Shown here piece by piece: positions 1-8,730 of a stretch of DNA of 64,000 nt (the stretch's first letter is position 1; each line of letters begins with the position of its first letter). The notes below the pieces were generated by a model. It saw only the letters and a program-made list of their open reading frames with translations, had not been told where the DNA came from and made no database searches. The stretch lies in assembly GCF_013408245.1 (NCBI RefSeq), contig NZ_JACBYS010000001.1, positions 124,001-188,000 of the forward strand, written 5' to 3'. The stretch is from Duganella sp. 1224 (GTDB lineage: Bacteria > Pseudomonadota > Gammaproteobacteria > Burkholderiales > Burkholderiaceae_D). A program made the translations under genes and the position numbers.

Positions 1-1
1 C

Positions 2-1996
2 CGCAACCGCCGCCAGATCGCCGAATCCGGCATGACCACGATGGAAGATGTGGTGGCGCAGATGGCCAACGTGGGCACGGCCGAAAATCTGTCGATTCGC
101 GGTGTGCAGATGTATGGCCCGATCGGCGGCGGCGGCAAGACCATCACGATGGTCGTCGACGGCGTGCCGCAGGACGGCTTTGGCCAGGATATCGGTGGCC
201 TCAGCGTGTGGGACGCCGACCGCGTGGAAGTGCTGCGCGGGCCGCAGTCCACCAATCAGGGCCGCAATTCGCTGGCCGGCGCGGTGGTGCTGAGGACACG
301 CGACCCGCAGGACGCGCGCGATTTCAGCTACCGCCTCAGCGCCGGCAACCAGCACGCGGCGCGCGTGGCGATGGCCGGCGGCGGCGCCATCGTCGATGAG
401 GTGCTGGCCGGCCGGCTGTCGGTGGAGCAGCGCCGCCGCGACGGCGACGTGTACAACCCCACGCGCGACGACCAGCGCGCCAACAAGGACGACGGCCATA
501 CTTATCGCGGCAAGCTGCGCATCACGCCGTGGGGCGAGCGTTATCAGGCGCTGGTCACGCTGGTGGACGACAAGCAGCTGCTGGGCTATAACACCGTGGA
601 GGCGGTGAAGGTGCCGGCCGGCGCGCGCCAGAATCTGTCCAACGAGCCGCGTGACGTCAGCAACCACACGCGCTCCGCCGCGCTGGAGCAGACTTTCCGC
701 GCCTACGGCGCCGACGTCACGCTGCTGACCACTTATTCGCACAACCGCTATGCGCGGGTACAGGATTACGACGGCACCGAGCTGCGGCAGGGCTACCGCA
801 CCGGCGAGAACATCGACCGTCAATGGCAGCAGGAGGCGCGCGCCAACTTCGACACGCAGCTGTTCGGCCACAAGCTGAAAGGCGTGGCCGGCCTGTACTA
901 CGCGCGCCAGTACTATGCGGGCGACGACAAATTCATCGTGCCGGTGTCCTACGTGCTGGGGCTGATCGGCCAGTGCCGCGTGCAGGCCGCGTGCGATGCC
1001 GCCTACGGCGCGGACTTCATCAGCCGCCGCCAGATGCAGGACAACGCCAGCACGACGCGCGCCGCCTACGGCGAATTCGATTACGTGATCGACCGGCTGA
1101 CGCTCACCGCCGGCCTGCGCTACGACGCCGAGCGCCAGCGACGCTTGCTGTCGTCGGCAACGGAAGGCACCTCGCCGCTGGCGCGGCAAATCTTCACGCA
1201 ACTGATCAGGAGCGGCGCGTTCACGCCGGACGGCACGCAAGACCTGGGCACCGACAATGCGGTGTGGCTGCCCAAGCTGGGCGTGCGCTATGCGCTGGCG
1301 CCGGAATGGGTGGCCGGCCTGACCGCGCAGCGCGGTTACCGCACCGGCGGCGTGGATTACAGCTATCAGCGCGGCTCGCACGCCTACGGTCCGGAGTACA
1401 CCAAGAACTACGAGGCGTCGCTCAAAGGCGTGCTGGATAACGGCCTGGTGGTGGCGCTGAATGCCTACCGCGTCAACTGGATCGACCAGCAGGTCAACAT
1501 CGGCCGCAACACGCTGGATGTGTACTTCGTCAACGCCGGCAGCTCGCGCCTGCAGGGGCTGGAGGCGGAAGTCCATGGCCGCGTGGCGCGCGACCTCGAA
1601 CTGTTTGGCGCACTGGGGCTGGCGCGCACGGAGTTCATCAACTTCGTGGCGCCGGCCGGCGATTACAGCGGCCATGAATTCGCGCGCTCGCCGCGCCAGA
1701 CGCAATCGGTGGGCTTTAGCTGGACGCCGGGCCGCTGGCTGCTCAACCTCAACCTGCAGCACGCGGGCGGCAGTTATACCGGTCCGGAAAACACCGACCG
1801 TAACGACAGCCACACCACGCTGGGCGGCAAGGCCGCGTACACGTTGTCCAACGGCGTGACGCTGTTCGCCTACGGCAGCAATCTGACCAACCGGACCTAC
1901 ATCACCGCCAACAAGCTGGAGACGGTGACCGGCCGCTATGCGGTCGCGCTGGGCAACGCGCGCCAGTTTGGCTTTGGCGTGCAGGGCACACTGTAA
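2..1996 (+). CDS. TonB-dependent outer-membrane receptor (5' end outside window)
   Basis: Outer-membrane receptor of the TonB-dependent family, probably for a ferric siderophore or similar ligand. The frame is open to the left edge, and the first visible residues already lie in the plug domain, so the signal peptide and TonB box are missing. The plug motif VEVLRGPQS followed by an NQGRNSLAGAVV segment is clear. The remaining roughly 550 residues alternate as expected for a 22-strand barrel. The last residue is Leu rather than the usual terminal aromatic. Twelve bases downstream starts a run of small membrane proteins and a PepSY protein, a neighbourhood typical of iron-siderophore uptake operons. 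The ligand cannot be read from sequence. Any promoter or Fur box lies outside the window. Confidence 0.9.
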   Translation, partial: RNRRQIAESGMTTMEDVVAQMANVGTAENLSIRGVQMYGPIGGGGKTITMVVDGVPQDGFGQDIGGLSVWDADRVEVLRGPQSTNQGRNSLAGAVVLRTRDPQDARDFSYRLSAGNQHAARVAMAGGGAIVDEVLAGRLSVEQRRRDGDVYNPTRDDQRANKDDGHTYRGKLRITPWGERYQALVTLVDDKQLLGYNTVEAVKVPAGARQNLSNEPRDVSNHTRSAALEQTFRAYGADVTLLTTYSHNRYARVQDYDGTELRQGYRTGENIDRQWQQEARANFDTQLFGHKLKGVAGLYYARQYYAGDDKFIVPVSYVLGLIGQCRVQAACDAAYGADFISRRQMQDNASTTRAAYGEFDYVIDRLTLTAGLRYDAERQRRLLSSATEGTSPLARQIFTQLIRSGAFTPDGTQDLGTDNAVWLPKLGVRYALAPEWVAGLTAQRGYRTGGVDYSYQRGSHAYGPEYTKNYEASLKGVLDNGLVVALNAYRVNWIDQQVNIGRNTLDVYFVNAGSSRLQGLEAEVHGRVARDLELFGALGLARTEFINFVAPAGDYSGHEFARSPRQTQSVGFSWTPGRWLLNLNLQHAGGSYTGPENTDRNDSHTTLGGKAAYTLSNGVTLFAYGSNLTNRTYITANKLETVTGRYAVALGNARQFGFGVQGTL

Positions 1997-2008
1997 CGGA
2001 GGCGGGCG

Positions 2009-2281
2009 ATGAACTGGATTTGCGTGGGCGTGGCGGCGTTGGCCGCGCTGTGTCTCTACCTGGCGTCGCCGCACCAGGCCTTGTGGCCGGCGGCGCTGCG
2101 GCGGCAGGCGTTTTTGCGCTGGCTGTCGGTGCCGCTGGCGGTGGGGGCGCTCGCCGCGGCGGTGGATACCTACGGCGGTTGGTGTGGCGCCTGCATCGCC
2201 TTATCGGGCTTCATGGCCGCGCTGGTGGTGCTGCCGTATCTGGACGCCTGGCGGCGGAAGGGAGCGCGCCATGTGGGGTAA
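2009..2281 (+). CDS. Small inner-membrane protein, DUF3325-like
   Basis: A 90-residue hydrophobic protein with about three membrane segments and a basic C-terminus (AWRRKGARH). The N-terminal CLYLASPHQ segment resembles DUF3325 proteins, which are found beside TonB siderophore receptors and PepSY proteins. It starts 12 bases after the receptor stop, preceded by a GGAGG-type site at the receptor's end, and its last 11 bases overlap the next gene. This tight coupling suggests co-translation. The molecular role of the family is unknown; a part in iron or siderophore handling at the inner membrane is inferred from context only. Confidence 0.7.
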   Translation: MNWICVGVAALAALCLYLASPHQALWPAALRRQAFLRWLSVPLAVGALAAAVDTYGGWCGACIALSGFMAALVVLPYLDAWRRKGARHVG

Positions 2282-2540
2282 ATCGACTGCCGCCGCTTTT
2301 CTGGGGCTGCCGCTGTCGGTGCTGCTGGTCGGCGTCGCCGCGCTGCTGAGCGGCGACCAGGCCAGCACCACGCTGCCATGGCTGCTGCTGTTCTTCCTGG
2401 TGTGGATCGCCGTGATGACCTGCGCCTTTCTCTTCAAGACCGGGTTGCGCGCCTGGTTGTGGATGGGCGGGCTGACGCTGGCCGGTTACGCCGCGCTGCA
2501 TGTGCTCAAGGCCAGTGGCCTGGTCAGGATCGCCGCATGA
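2271..2540 (+). CDS. Small inner-membrane protein, DUF3649-like
   Basis: An 89-residue protein beginning MWGKSTAA. The start was chosen because it overlaps the preceding gene by 11 bases and because residues encoded upstream in the same frame are Arg/Trp/Cys-rich noise. It has three hydrophobic segments, including LPWLLLFFLVWIAVMTCAFL and a following AWLWMGGLTLAGYAAL. The pattern of a hydrophobic stretch, then a short R/K-containing link and AW, resembles the DUF3649 'iron transporter' family that accompanies PepSY and DUF3325 genes. Its stop overlaps the PepSY start as ATGA. Function is not established; membership in the iron-uptake operon is the best inference. Confidence 0.65.
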   Translation: MWGKSTAAAFLGLPLSVLLVGVAALLSGDQASTTLPWLLLFFLVWIAVMTCAFLFKTGLRAWLWMGGLTLAGYAALHVLKASGLVRIAA

Positions 2541-4084
2541 AGGCCGCCACGCTGCGCACCTTTATCGCGGTGCATACCTGGGTGGGGCTGGTGGCCGGCT
2601 TTTTCCTGTTCATCGCTTTTTATGCCGGATCGGTCACGCTGTTCCACGAGGAGCTGCATGCGTGGGAGACGCCGCCGCCGCAAACGGCGGCGCCCCGGCA
2701 CAATCCGCAGGCGCTGATCGACGCCGTGCTGCGGGCGCATCCCGAGGCCAGGTCGCTGTTCTATCTGCGCATGCCGTCCAGCACCTCGCCGGCGCTGGTA
2801 CTGGCGTTCGGCGAGCGTCACTTCCGACTGGACGCCGCCGGCAGGCTGGAAGAGTTCCGCGAACCTTCGCAACTGGTGGATTTCATCTACCGCCTGCACT
2901 ACACGGCCGGCCTGCCCGACAGCTGGGGCATTTACGTGCTGGGCGCGGTGTGCATCCTGTATGGGCTGGCGCTGGCCAGTGGCGTGATCATTTACGCACC
3001 CAGCTTCTTCAAGGATTTGTTCGCGCTACGTATCGGCAAAAACGTCAAGCGCATGTGGCAGGACGCGCACAACGCCATCGGCATGCTGTCGCTGCCGTTC
3101 CACCTGATGTACGCGTGGAGCAGCGCGGTGCTGGCGCTGGGGATCATCCTGCTGGCGCCGTTCCAGTACCTGGTGTTCGACGGCAAGCTGCTGCAACTGG
3201 TGGGGCAGGACATCAACGCCGCCGCGCCACCCAAGGCGTCCGGCGTGGCAGCGCCGCTGGCGCCGGCCACGCGGCTGCTGGCCGAGGCGCAACTGGCGGC
3301 GCCGGGCATCGCGGTTGAAACCATGGTCTACCGCCAGGCCGGCGACGCCAACGCCCAGGTCCAGGCTTATGGACCGATCCATCAGAAAACCGTGGCGTCG
3401 ATCGGTGCCGTGGTGCTGAACGCCAGCAGCGGCAAGGTGGAACGCGTGATGGTGCCGGAACATTACAACCCCGGCACACGCTTCCTGCGCAGCTTGCAGG
3501 CGCTGCACTTCGGCGGCTTCGGCGAGGCGGCGGTGCAGTGGATGTATTTTGTGCTGGGCATGGCCGGGGCGTTCCTGTTCTACAGCGGTAATCTGCTGTG
3601 GATCGAAGCGCGCCGCAAGCGTCACAAGCTGGTACAGCCGCGCAGCGGGAGGCTGATGGCGCAGGCCACGCTGGGCGTGTGCCTGGGCTGCGTGGCCGGC
3701 GTGTCGGCCGTGTTCCTGGCGAATAAGCTGGCGCCGGCCGGGCAGTTGCCGTGGTGGGAGGCGCGCAGCTATTACGCGGTGTTCTTCGGCTGCGTGCTGT
3801 GGGCCTTCGCCCGGCCGCCGGCGCGCGCCGCGCACGAGTTGCTGATGCTGTGCGCCGCGCTGGCGCTGGCGGTGCCGTTCGCGCACTGGTGGCACACCGG
3901 CGCCAATCCGCTGCTGGCGTTGTTGCAGGGCGATGGCGTGGTCGCCGGCGTTGCCCTGGTGTCGCTGCTGTGCGCCGCCTTGTACTGGAAGATGGCCCGC
4001 GCCGCGCTCCAGCGCGGCCGCCACGGCGATCCACACAGCGTCTGGTCGCTGCGTGGACCGGAGCGGCCTGGCACGCTGGATTGA
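2537..4084 (+). CDS. PepSY-associated TM helix domain protein (putative iron/siderophore reductase)
   Basis: A 515-residue inner-membrane protein of the PepSY_TM family. Start MKAATLRTF overlaps the previous stop as ATGA. The first helix (about residues 8-32, VHTWVGLVAGFFLFIAFYAG) is followed by a periplasmic domain, a helix near 135-160, another near 190-215, and a run of helices in the C-terminal third. This is the longer PepSY architecture found in siderophore operons. Some family members are linked to ferric-siderophore reduction at the inner membrane, but no cofactor site can be assigned here by eye. It is the last gene of the receptor operon; the next gene is 105 bases away behind its own putative promoter. 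Confidence 0.8.
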   Translation: MKAATLRTFIAVHTWVGLVAGFFLFIAFYAGSVTLFHEELHAWETPPPQTAAPRHNPQALIDAVLRAHPEARSLFYLRMPSSTSPALVLAFGERHFRLDAAGRLEEFREPSQLVDFIYRLHYTAGLPDSWGIYVLGAVCILYGLALASGVIIYAPSFFKDLFALRIGKNVKRMWQDAHNAIGMLSLPFHLMYAWSSAVLALGIILLAPFQYLVFDGKLLQLVGQDINAAAPPKASGVAAPLAPATRLLAEAQLAAPGIAVETMVYRQAGDANAQVQAYGPIHQKTVASIGAVVLNASSGKVERVMVPEHYNPGTRFLRSLQALHFGGFGEAAVQWMYFVLGMAGAFLFYSGNLLWIEARRKRHKLVQPRSGRLMAQATLGVCLGCVAGVSAVFLANKLAPAGQLPWWEARSYYAVFFGCVLWAFARPPARAAHELLMLCAALALAVPFAHWWHTGANPLLALLQGDGVVAGVALVSLLCAALYWKMARAALQRGRHGDPHSVWSLRGPERPGTLD

Positions 4085-4136
4085 TCCTGCGCATGGCACT
4101 TGCTTTTCTGCATGCTGGCCGGCCCCGGCATGCGGT

Positions 4137-4179
4137 TATAATCCGTTCAATCTTTCCGGAAACTTCATATTGAACGGAT
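4137..4179 (+). promoter_or_regulatory. Putative -10 box followed by an 11-bp inverted repeat in the leader
   Basis: A perfect TATAAT lies at 4137-4142; no convincing -35 is visible. Immediately downstream is an inverted repeat with perfect 11-base arms (ATCCGTTCAAT at 4141-4151 and its complement at 4169-4179) separated by 17 bases that contain TTCCGGAA. The right arm ends 10 bases before the start codon of the transporter-acyltransferase gene, where no good Shine-Dalgarno sequence is visible. It could be a repressor operator just downstream of the -10 box, or an mRNA hairpin affecting initiation. Confidence 0.45.
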
Positions 4180-4189
4180 ACGCCCTCAT

Positions 4190-6094
4190 ATGAGCCAGCC
4201 CAATCAGTTTTCCCTGCTCAAGCAACGCCGCTTCGCGCCGTTTTTCTGGACCCAGTTTCTTGGCGCCTTCAACGACAATCTGTTCAAGACCGCGCTGGTG
4301 GTCATCATCACCTTCGACGCGTTGAGCTGGACGACGATGGCGCCGTCCACCATCACCAACCTGATCCCCGGCCTGTTCATCCTGCCGTACGTGCTGTTCT
4401 CGGCCACCGCCGGCCAGTTGGCCGACAAGTTTGAAAAGGGCAGGCTGACGCGCTTCGTCAAGTGGCTGGAACTCGGCATCATGACCGTGGCCGGCATCGG
4501 CTGGCTGACGCATCACCTGTGGCTGCTGGTGGCGGCGGTGGTGGGCATGGGCGTGCATTCGACGCTGTTCGGCCCCGTCAAATATGCCTACCTGCCGCAG
4601 CAGCTCAAGCCCGAGGAACTCATCGGCGGCAATGGCGTGACCGAAATGGGCACCTTCGTCGGCATCCTGATGGGCGAGGTGCTGGGCGCGGTGCTGGTGG
4701 TGCAGCAGCCGCAAGGCCTGCTGTACGAGGCGGCTGCCACGGTGCTGGTGGCGGCGCTGGGCCTGGCCGCGGCCTACCGCATTCCGCATTCGCCGGCGCC
4801 GGTGCCGGACCTCAAAGTCAGCTGGAACTTCATCGGCGAATCGGTCCGCAACATCAACTTCTCGCGCAAGAACCGCACGGTGTTCCTGTCCATGCTGGGC
4901 AACTCGTGGTTCTGGTTTTACGGCGCGCTGGTGCTGGCGCAGTTTCCGGTGTACGCCAAGGATTACCTGCATGGCGACCACGGCGCCTTCGTGCTGTTGC
5001 TGACCATTTTCTCGCTGGGCGTGGGCAGCGGCTCGCTGCTGTGCGAACGGCTGTCCGGCCGCAAGGTGGAGATCGGCCTGGTGCCGTTCGGCTCCATCGG
5101 CCTGACGGTGTTTGGCGTCGACCTGTACTTCGCCAGCCTGGCGTTCAGCGGCGCGGCGACGCTGCCGGCCGGTGCGCATCTCGACGCCTTCGCGCTGCTG
5201 GCGCAGCATGGCATGTGGCGCATACTGTTCGACGTGCTGATGATCGGCATGTTCGGCGGCTTCTTCATCGTGCCGCTGTTCGCGCTGATCCAGCTGCGCT
5301 GCGACCCGCAGCACATCTCGCGCACCATCGCCGGCATGAACATTTTGAACGCGCTGTTCATGGTGGCGGCGGCCGGCCTGGCGATCGTGCTGCTGGGGCG
5401 CGGCCTGACGATTCCGCAGCTGTTCCTGGTGACGGCGTTGCTGAACGCCGTGGTGGCGGTCTACATCTTCTCGCTGGTGCCGGAATTCCTGATGCGCTTC
5501 CTGGCCTGGCTGCTGATTCATACCGTGCACCGGGTGCACACCGTGGATGGCAGCCGCATTCCGGATAAGGGCGCGGCGGTGCTGGTGTGTAATCACGTGT
5601 CCTATGTGGACGCCATCGTCATCGGCGCGGCGGCGCCGCGGCCGATCCGCTTCGTCATGGACCACCGCATCTTCAAGCTGCCGCTGCTGGGCTGGATCTT
5701 CCGCACCGCGCGCGCGATTCCGATCGCGCCGGCCAAGGAGGATCCGTGGCTGATGGAAAAGGCCTACGTCGACATCGCCCAGGCGCTGCATGAGGGAGAG
5801 CTGGTGTGCATCTTCCCGGAAGGGCAGCTGACGCGCACCGGCGACATCAACGATTTCAAGGGCGGCATCGCCAAGATCATCGACCGCAGCAAGGTGCCGG
5901 TGATTCCGATGGCGCTGCGCGGCCTGTGGACCCATCTGCTGAGCCGCAACCGCGAAAACGTCTTCGGCCGCGCCTTCCGCAGCGGCCTGCGCTCGCGCCT
6001 GGAGCTGGTGGTGGGCCAGCCGGTGGCGCCGCAGGACGTCACGCCGGAAGACCTCAAACAACGCGTGGCCACGCTGCGCGGCGACTGGAAGTGA
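4190..6094 (+). CDS. MFS lysophospholipid transporter fused to 1-acylglycerol-3-phosphate acyltransferase (LplT-PlsC fusion)
   Basis: A 634-residue two-domain protein. Residues 1 to about 430 form an LplT-like MFS transporter (FFWTQFLGAFNDN signature near residue 18, about 12 helices). Residues from about 435 form a PlsC/LPLAT acyltransferase with the HX4D motif at His469 and Asp474 (NHVSYVDA) and a downstream FPEGQLTR motif. LplT flips lysophospholipids across the inner membrane, and acyltransferases of this type reacylate them, so the protein probably couples import and reacylation. Many bacterial relatives carry a third acyl-ACP/AMP-ligase domain (Aas type); here the frame ends soon after the acyltransferase and no ligase follows. 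The acyl donor is therefore unclear. Confidence 0.88.
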   Translation: MSQPNQFSLLKQRRFAPFFWTQFLGAFNDNLFKTALVVIITFDALSWTTMAPSTITNLIPGLFILPYVLFSATAGQLADKFEKGRLTRFVKWLELGIMTVAGIGWLTHHLWLLVAAVVGMGVHSTLFGPVKYAYLPQQLKPEELIGGNGVTEMGTFVGILMGEVLGAVLVVQQPQGLLYEAAATVLVAALGLAAAYRIPHSPAPVPDLKVSWNFIGESVRNINFSRKNRTVFLSMLGNSWFWFYGALVLAQFPVYAKDYLHGDHGAFVLLLTIFSLGVGSGSLLCERLSGRKVEIGLVPFGSIGLTVFGVDLYFASLAFSGAATLPAGAHLDAFALLAQHGMWRILFDVLMIGMFGGFFIVPLFALIQLRCDPQHISRTIAGMNILNALFMVAAAGLAIVLLGRGLTIPQLFLVTALLNAVVAVYIFSLVPEFLMRFLAWLLIHTVHRVHTVDGSRIPDKGAAVLVCNHVSYVDAIVIGAAAPRPIRFVMDHRIFKLPLLGWIFRTARAIPIAPAKEDPWLMEKAYVDIAQALHEGELVCIFPEGQLTRTGDINDFKGGIAKIIDRSKVPVIPMALRGLWTHLLSRNRENVFGRAFRSGLRSRLELVVGQPVAPQDVTPEDLKQRVATLRGDWK

Positions 6095-6450
6095 AACGGA
6101 ACGAGCTGTGACATTCAAGTTTTTCAGCCTGGGCGCGCTGGCGCTGTGCACAGCGCCAGCGACGTCGCCAGCAGCTTTGTCGACGCATTGCAGCGCCTGC
6201 GGGCGGGAACAACATCGCCGCCGATGCGCAATCATCCCAACGCGCACAACGCCTCGTCAGGACCATCCACCAGTGACCCGATGACGCCAGCAGACCTGGC
6301 GCAGCGCCGGGCGAAAATGTCCATGTCATAGTGGTTAGGAAATGTAACTTACCACAGGTTACAAATTGCGCTTTTATCTGTGTTGGTTTTCTCTACACTG
6401 CGGGGCGGCGGCGCCTGGCGGCGCCGCATCACTTCAGGAGAAAACCATAC
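6095..6450. other. Intergenic stretch with possible decayed small gene
   Basis: No confident gene lies in these 356 bases. A GTG at 6108 opens a signal-peptide-like start (VTFKFFSLGALALC) that runs only 57 codons. Another frame (GTG at 6146, to 6331) reads SASDVASSFVDALQRLRAG, and the third frame continues with a helix-like NNIAADAQSSQRAQRLVRTI before a stop. The three pieces together could be a small secreted protein broken by frameshifts, but this may be chance in GC-rich DNA. The last 120 bases are AT-richer and probably hold the promoter of the next gene. Confidence 0.25.
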
Positions 6451-7191
6451 ATGCAAAAATATGCTTGCGGCGCGGTTGCGCTGGCGGCCGCGCTGGCGCT
6501 GAGCGCCTGCGGCGGCGGCTACGATGATACTTACACGCCGCCCCCACCGCCACCGCCCCCCATGCCGGTGGCCTCGGTCATCCATGTCGATTTCACCAAG
6601 GGCATTGATGGCTGGACGCCGGGCGTGGCCGACTACTACGACGATGACGAGCCGAGCGAAACCGGCTATGGCTGGTCCAAGCTGCCGGCGCCGCTGGTGG
6701 GACGCGGCTTCTTCCTCACCGTCCACAACAACAGCGACGATGTGCTGACCTATGCCAAGCACCAGGTCGGCGGTTTCGTGCCGGGCGCCAGGTACAACCT
6801 GACGTTCTCGATGACCTATGCCACCGACGCCGCCACCGGCTGCTTCGGCGCCGGCGGCGCGCGCGGCGACGCAATCTACATGGTGGTAGCGGCCTCCGGC
6901 GACGAGCCGAAGACGGTCAGGCAGGCCGATGGCCATTACCGCCTGAACCTGGACCGCGGCAACAACGCCGAGGAGGGCACGCAGGGCAAGGTGCTGGGCA
7001 CCATCGGCATCGAAGGCCTGAGCTGTGACGGCGGCACCTGGGGCCAGCGCACGCTGTCGTCGACAGCCGCCATTCCGGTCACCGCCGACAAGGAGGGCAA
7101 GCTGTGGCTCGTGCTGGGCGCCGACTCCGGATTCGAGGCCACCAACGCCTGGTTCCTGCTGGGCGCGACGGTCAACGTCAAGCCGCAGTGA
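6451..7191 (+). CDS. Putative surface/periplasmic lipoprotein of unknown function
   Basis: A 246-residue protein with a lipoprotein signal: hydrophobic stretch then LSAC, giving lipidated Cys20. The start ATG at 6451 has a CAGGAG site ten bases upstream. After Cys20 comes a short Gly/Asp/Tyr stretch and a run of eight prolines (about residues 30-37), then a roughly 200-residue Asp/Gly/Thr-rich region with alternating beta pattern, reminiscent of carbohydrate-binding or jelly-roll modules. Several cysteines could form disulfides. No family was recognised. It is a single gene, convergent with the kinase gene, whose stop abuts its own (7191/7192). Confidence 0.75.
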   Translation: MQKYACGAVALAAALALSACGGGYDDTYTPPPPPPPPMPVASVIHVDFTKGIDGWTPGVADYYDDDEPSETGYGWSKLPAPLVGRGFFLTVHNNSDDVLTYAKHQVGGFVPGARYNLTFSMTYATDAATGCFGAGGARGDAIYMVVAASGDEPKTVRQADGHYRLNLDRGNNAEEGTQGKVLGTIGIEGLSCDGGTWGQRTLSSTAAIPVTADKEGKLWLVLGADSGFEATNAWFLLGATVNVKPQ

Positions 7192-8730
7192 TCAGCGCGC
7201 CGCGTGCGCAGTTGCGGGCGGCGGCGGCGCGCCGGCCAGGCGGATGATCTGGTCCAGCTCGACCGGCTTGACCAGGTGATGGTCGAAGCCGGCCTCGGTG
7301 GTGCGGCGGCGGGCGTCGCTCTGGCCCCAGCCGGTCAGGGCCAGCAGCAGGATGTGCTCGGCGCCGGCTTGCTGGCGGATGGCGCGCGCGGTTTCGTAAC
7401 CGTCCATGCCCGGCATGCCGAGGTCCATGATGATCATGTCCGGCGGCGCCTGTTCGACGGCGGCCACGGCGGCCGCGCCGTCGTACACGGCGCGCACCGC
7501 GTAGCCCTCGATTTCCAGCAGCGCGGCCAGCGAGTCGGCGGCGTCCTGGTTGTCGTCCACCACCAGCACCTGCCGCTGGCGCCGGGCGTCATGGCCGTCG
7601 GCCGGCGCCGGCGCTGGCGCCTGGCTGGCGCCGCCGGCCAGCACCGGCAGGCGGATGACGAATTCGCTGCCCTGGCCGGGGCCGGCGCTGTAGGCGTCGA
7701 CGCTGCCGCCGTGCATGTCGGCGAACTGGCGCGACAGGCTGAGGCCGATCCCCAGGCCACTGGAAAACTGGCCGCTGACGGTTTTGCTCTGCTCGAACAT
7801 GCCGAAGATGCGCGGGATGGTCTCGGCGTCCAGGCCGATGCCGTCGTCGCGGATGCTGACCAGCAGCGCGCCGTCCTCGGCGGTCGCGCGCACCAGCACA
7901 TGGCCGTCCTGCGGCGTGAACTTGACGGCGTTGGACAGGATGTTGGCGATGATCTGCACCACCCGCGCGTAGTCGATGTCGAGCATGACCTCGCCCGGCG
8001 GCAGCTGCCAGCCGATGTGGATGCGCTTGGCGTCGGCGGCCTGCTGGCACAGCTCGGCCACGTGGCCCATCACCGAGGCCAGCGAGGCCGGCTGCCGTTG
8101 CAGCTTGATCTTGCCGCTGGTGATGCGCGCGACGTCGAGCAGGTCGTCGACCAGGCGCGTCAGCAGGCGCACCTGGCGTTCCACCATGTCGCGGATGCGC
8201 GCCACCGGCGCCGCGTCCGGGTACAGGTGGCTCAGCAGCGACACCGAGGTGCGGATCGGCGCCAGCGGGTTGCGCAGTTCGTGGCCGAGGCTGGCCAGGA
8301 ACTCGTCCTTGCGGCGCGCCGCCTCGCGCACCTGGTACTGCTTGTTGCGCGCGCGCAGCGTGGCGTGCAGCGCGGTGATCAGCGTCAGCGTGCGCACCGG
8401 CCGTTCCATCAGGCTCAGGTTGCCCAGCGCCGCCACCGCCTGCCGCACCACCGGCGAGTCGGCGCCGCTATGGGTCAGCAGCACGATCGGCAGGTCGGAC
8501 CAGTCGGGCTGGCGCGCGACGCAGGCCTGCAGCAGCGGCAGGCCGCCCGGCGCCAGCGCCTCCTCCACCGTCAGCACGGCGCCGGCGCCGCGTTGCAGTT
8601 CCTGGTCCAGCTCGGCCAGGGTGGCGCAGATGTGGCTGTCGATGGCGGCCAGACCCATGACCTTGGCCGCCAGCGGCCCGTCCTGGCCGGTGGGCGCGTA
8701 GATCAGGATCCGGGTTTCCATGGCACTCAC
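7192..8730 (-). CDS. Hybrid sensor histidine kinase (pseudo-receiver, HisKA, HATPase, receiver)
   Basis: A 512-residue cytosolic hybrid kinase without membrane segments. Residues 4-125 look like a receiver fold, but the strand that normally ends in the phospho-Asp reads AVLTVEEA, so this is a pseudo-receiver. HisKA follows with phospho-acceptor His150 (GHELRNP). The ATPase domain shows an N box near 263-268, DDGIGL at 295-300 and GLGIGL near 325-330. A C-terminal true receiver has VDDN near 391, Asp436 and Lys488. The GTG start overlaps the kaiC-like stop by 4 bases (GTGA), so translation is probably coupled. ATG four codons later is an alternative start. It is a likely signalling partner of the neighbouring KaiC-like ATPase. 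Confidence 0.9.
   Translation of the reverse strand: MSAMETRILIYAPTGQDGPLAAKVMGLAAIDSHICATLAELDQELQRGAGAVLTVEEALAPGGLPLLQACVARQPDWSDLPIVLLTHSGADSPVVRQAVAALGNLSLMERPVRTLTLITALHATLRARNKQYQVREAARRKDEFLASLGHELRNPLAPIRTSVSLLSHLYPDAAPVARIRDMVERQVRLLTRLVDDLLDVARITSGKIKLQRQPASLASVMGHVAELCQQAADAKRIHIGWQLPPGEVMLDIDYARVVQIIANILSNAVKFTPQDGHVLVRATAEDGALLVSIRDDGIGLDAETIPRIFGMFEQSKTVSGQFSSGLGIGLSLSRQFADMHGGSVDAYSAGPGQGSEFVIRLPVLAGGASQAPAPAPADGHDARRQRQVLVVDDNQDAADSLAALLEIEGYAVRAVYDGAAAVAAVEQAPPDMIIMDLGMPGMDGYETARAIRQQAGAEHILLLALTGWGQSDARRRTTEAGFDHHLVKPVELDQIIRLAGAPPPPATAHAAR

Noticed and set aside
4136..6247. 703-codon minus-strand frame opposite the LplT-PlsC fusion
   Set aside because: His/Gln/Arg-rich low-complexity translation with no start signals; the plus strand has clear domains.
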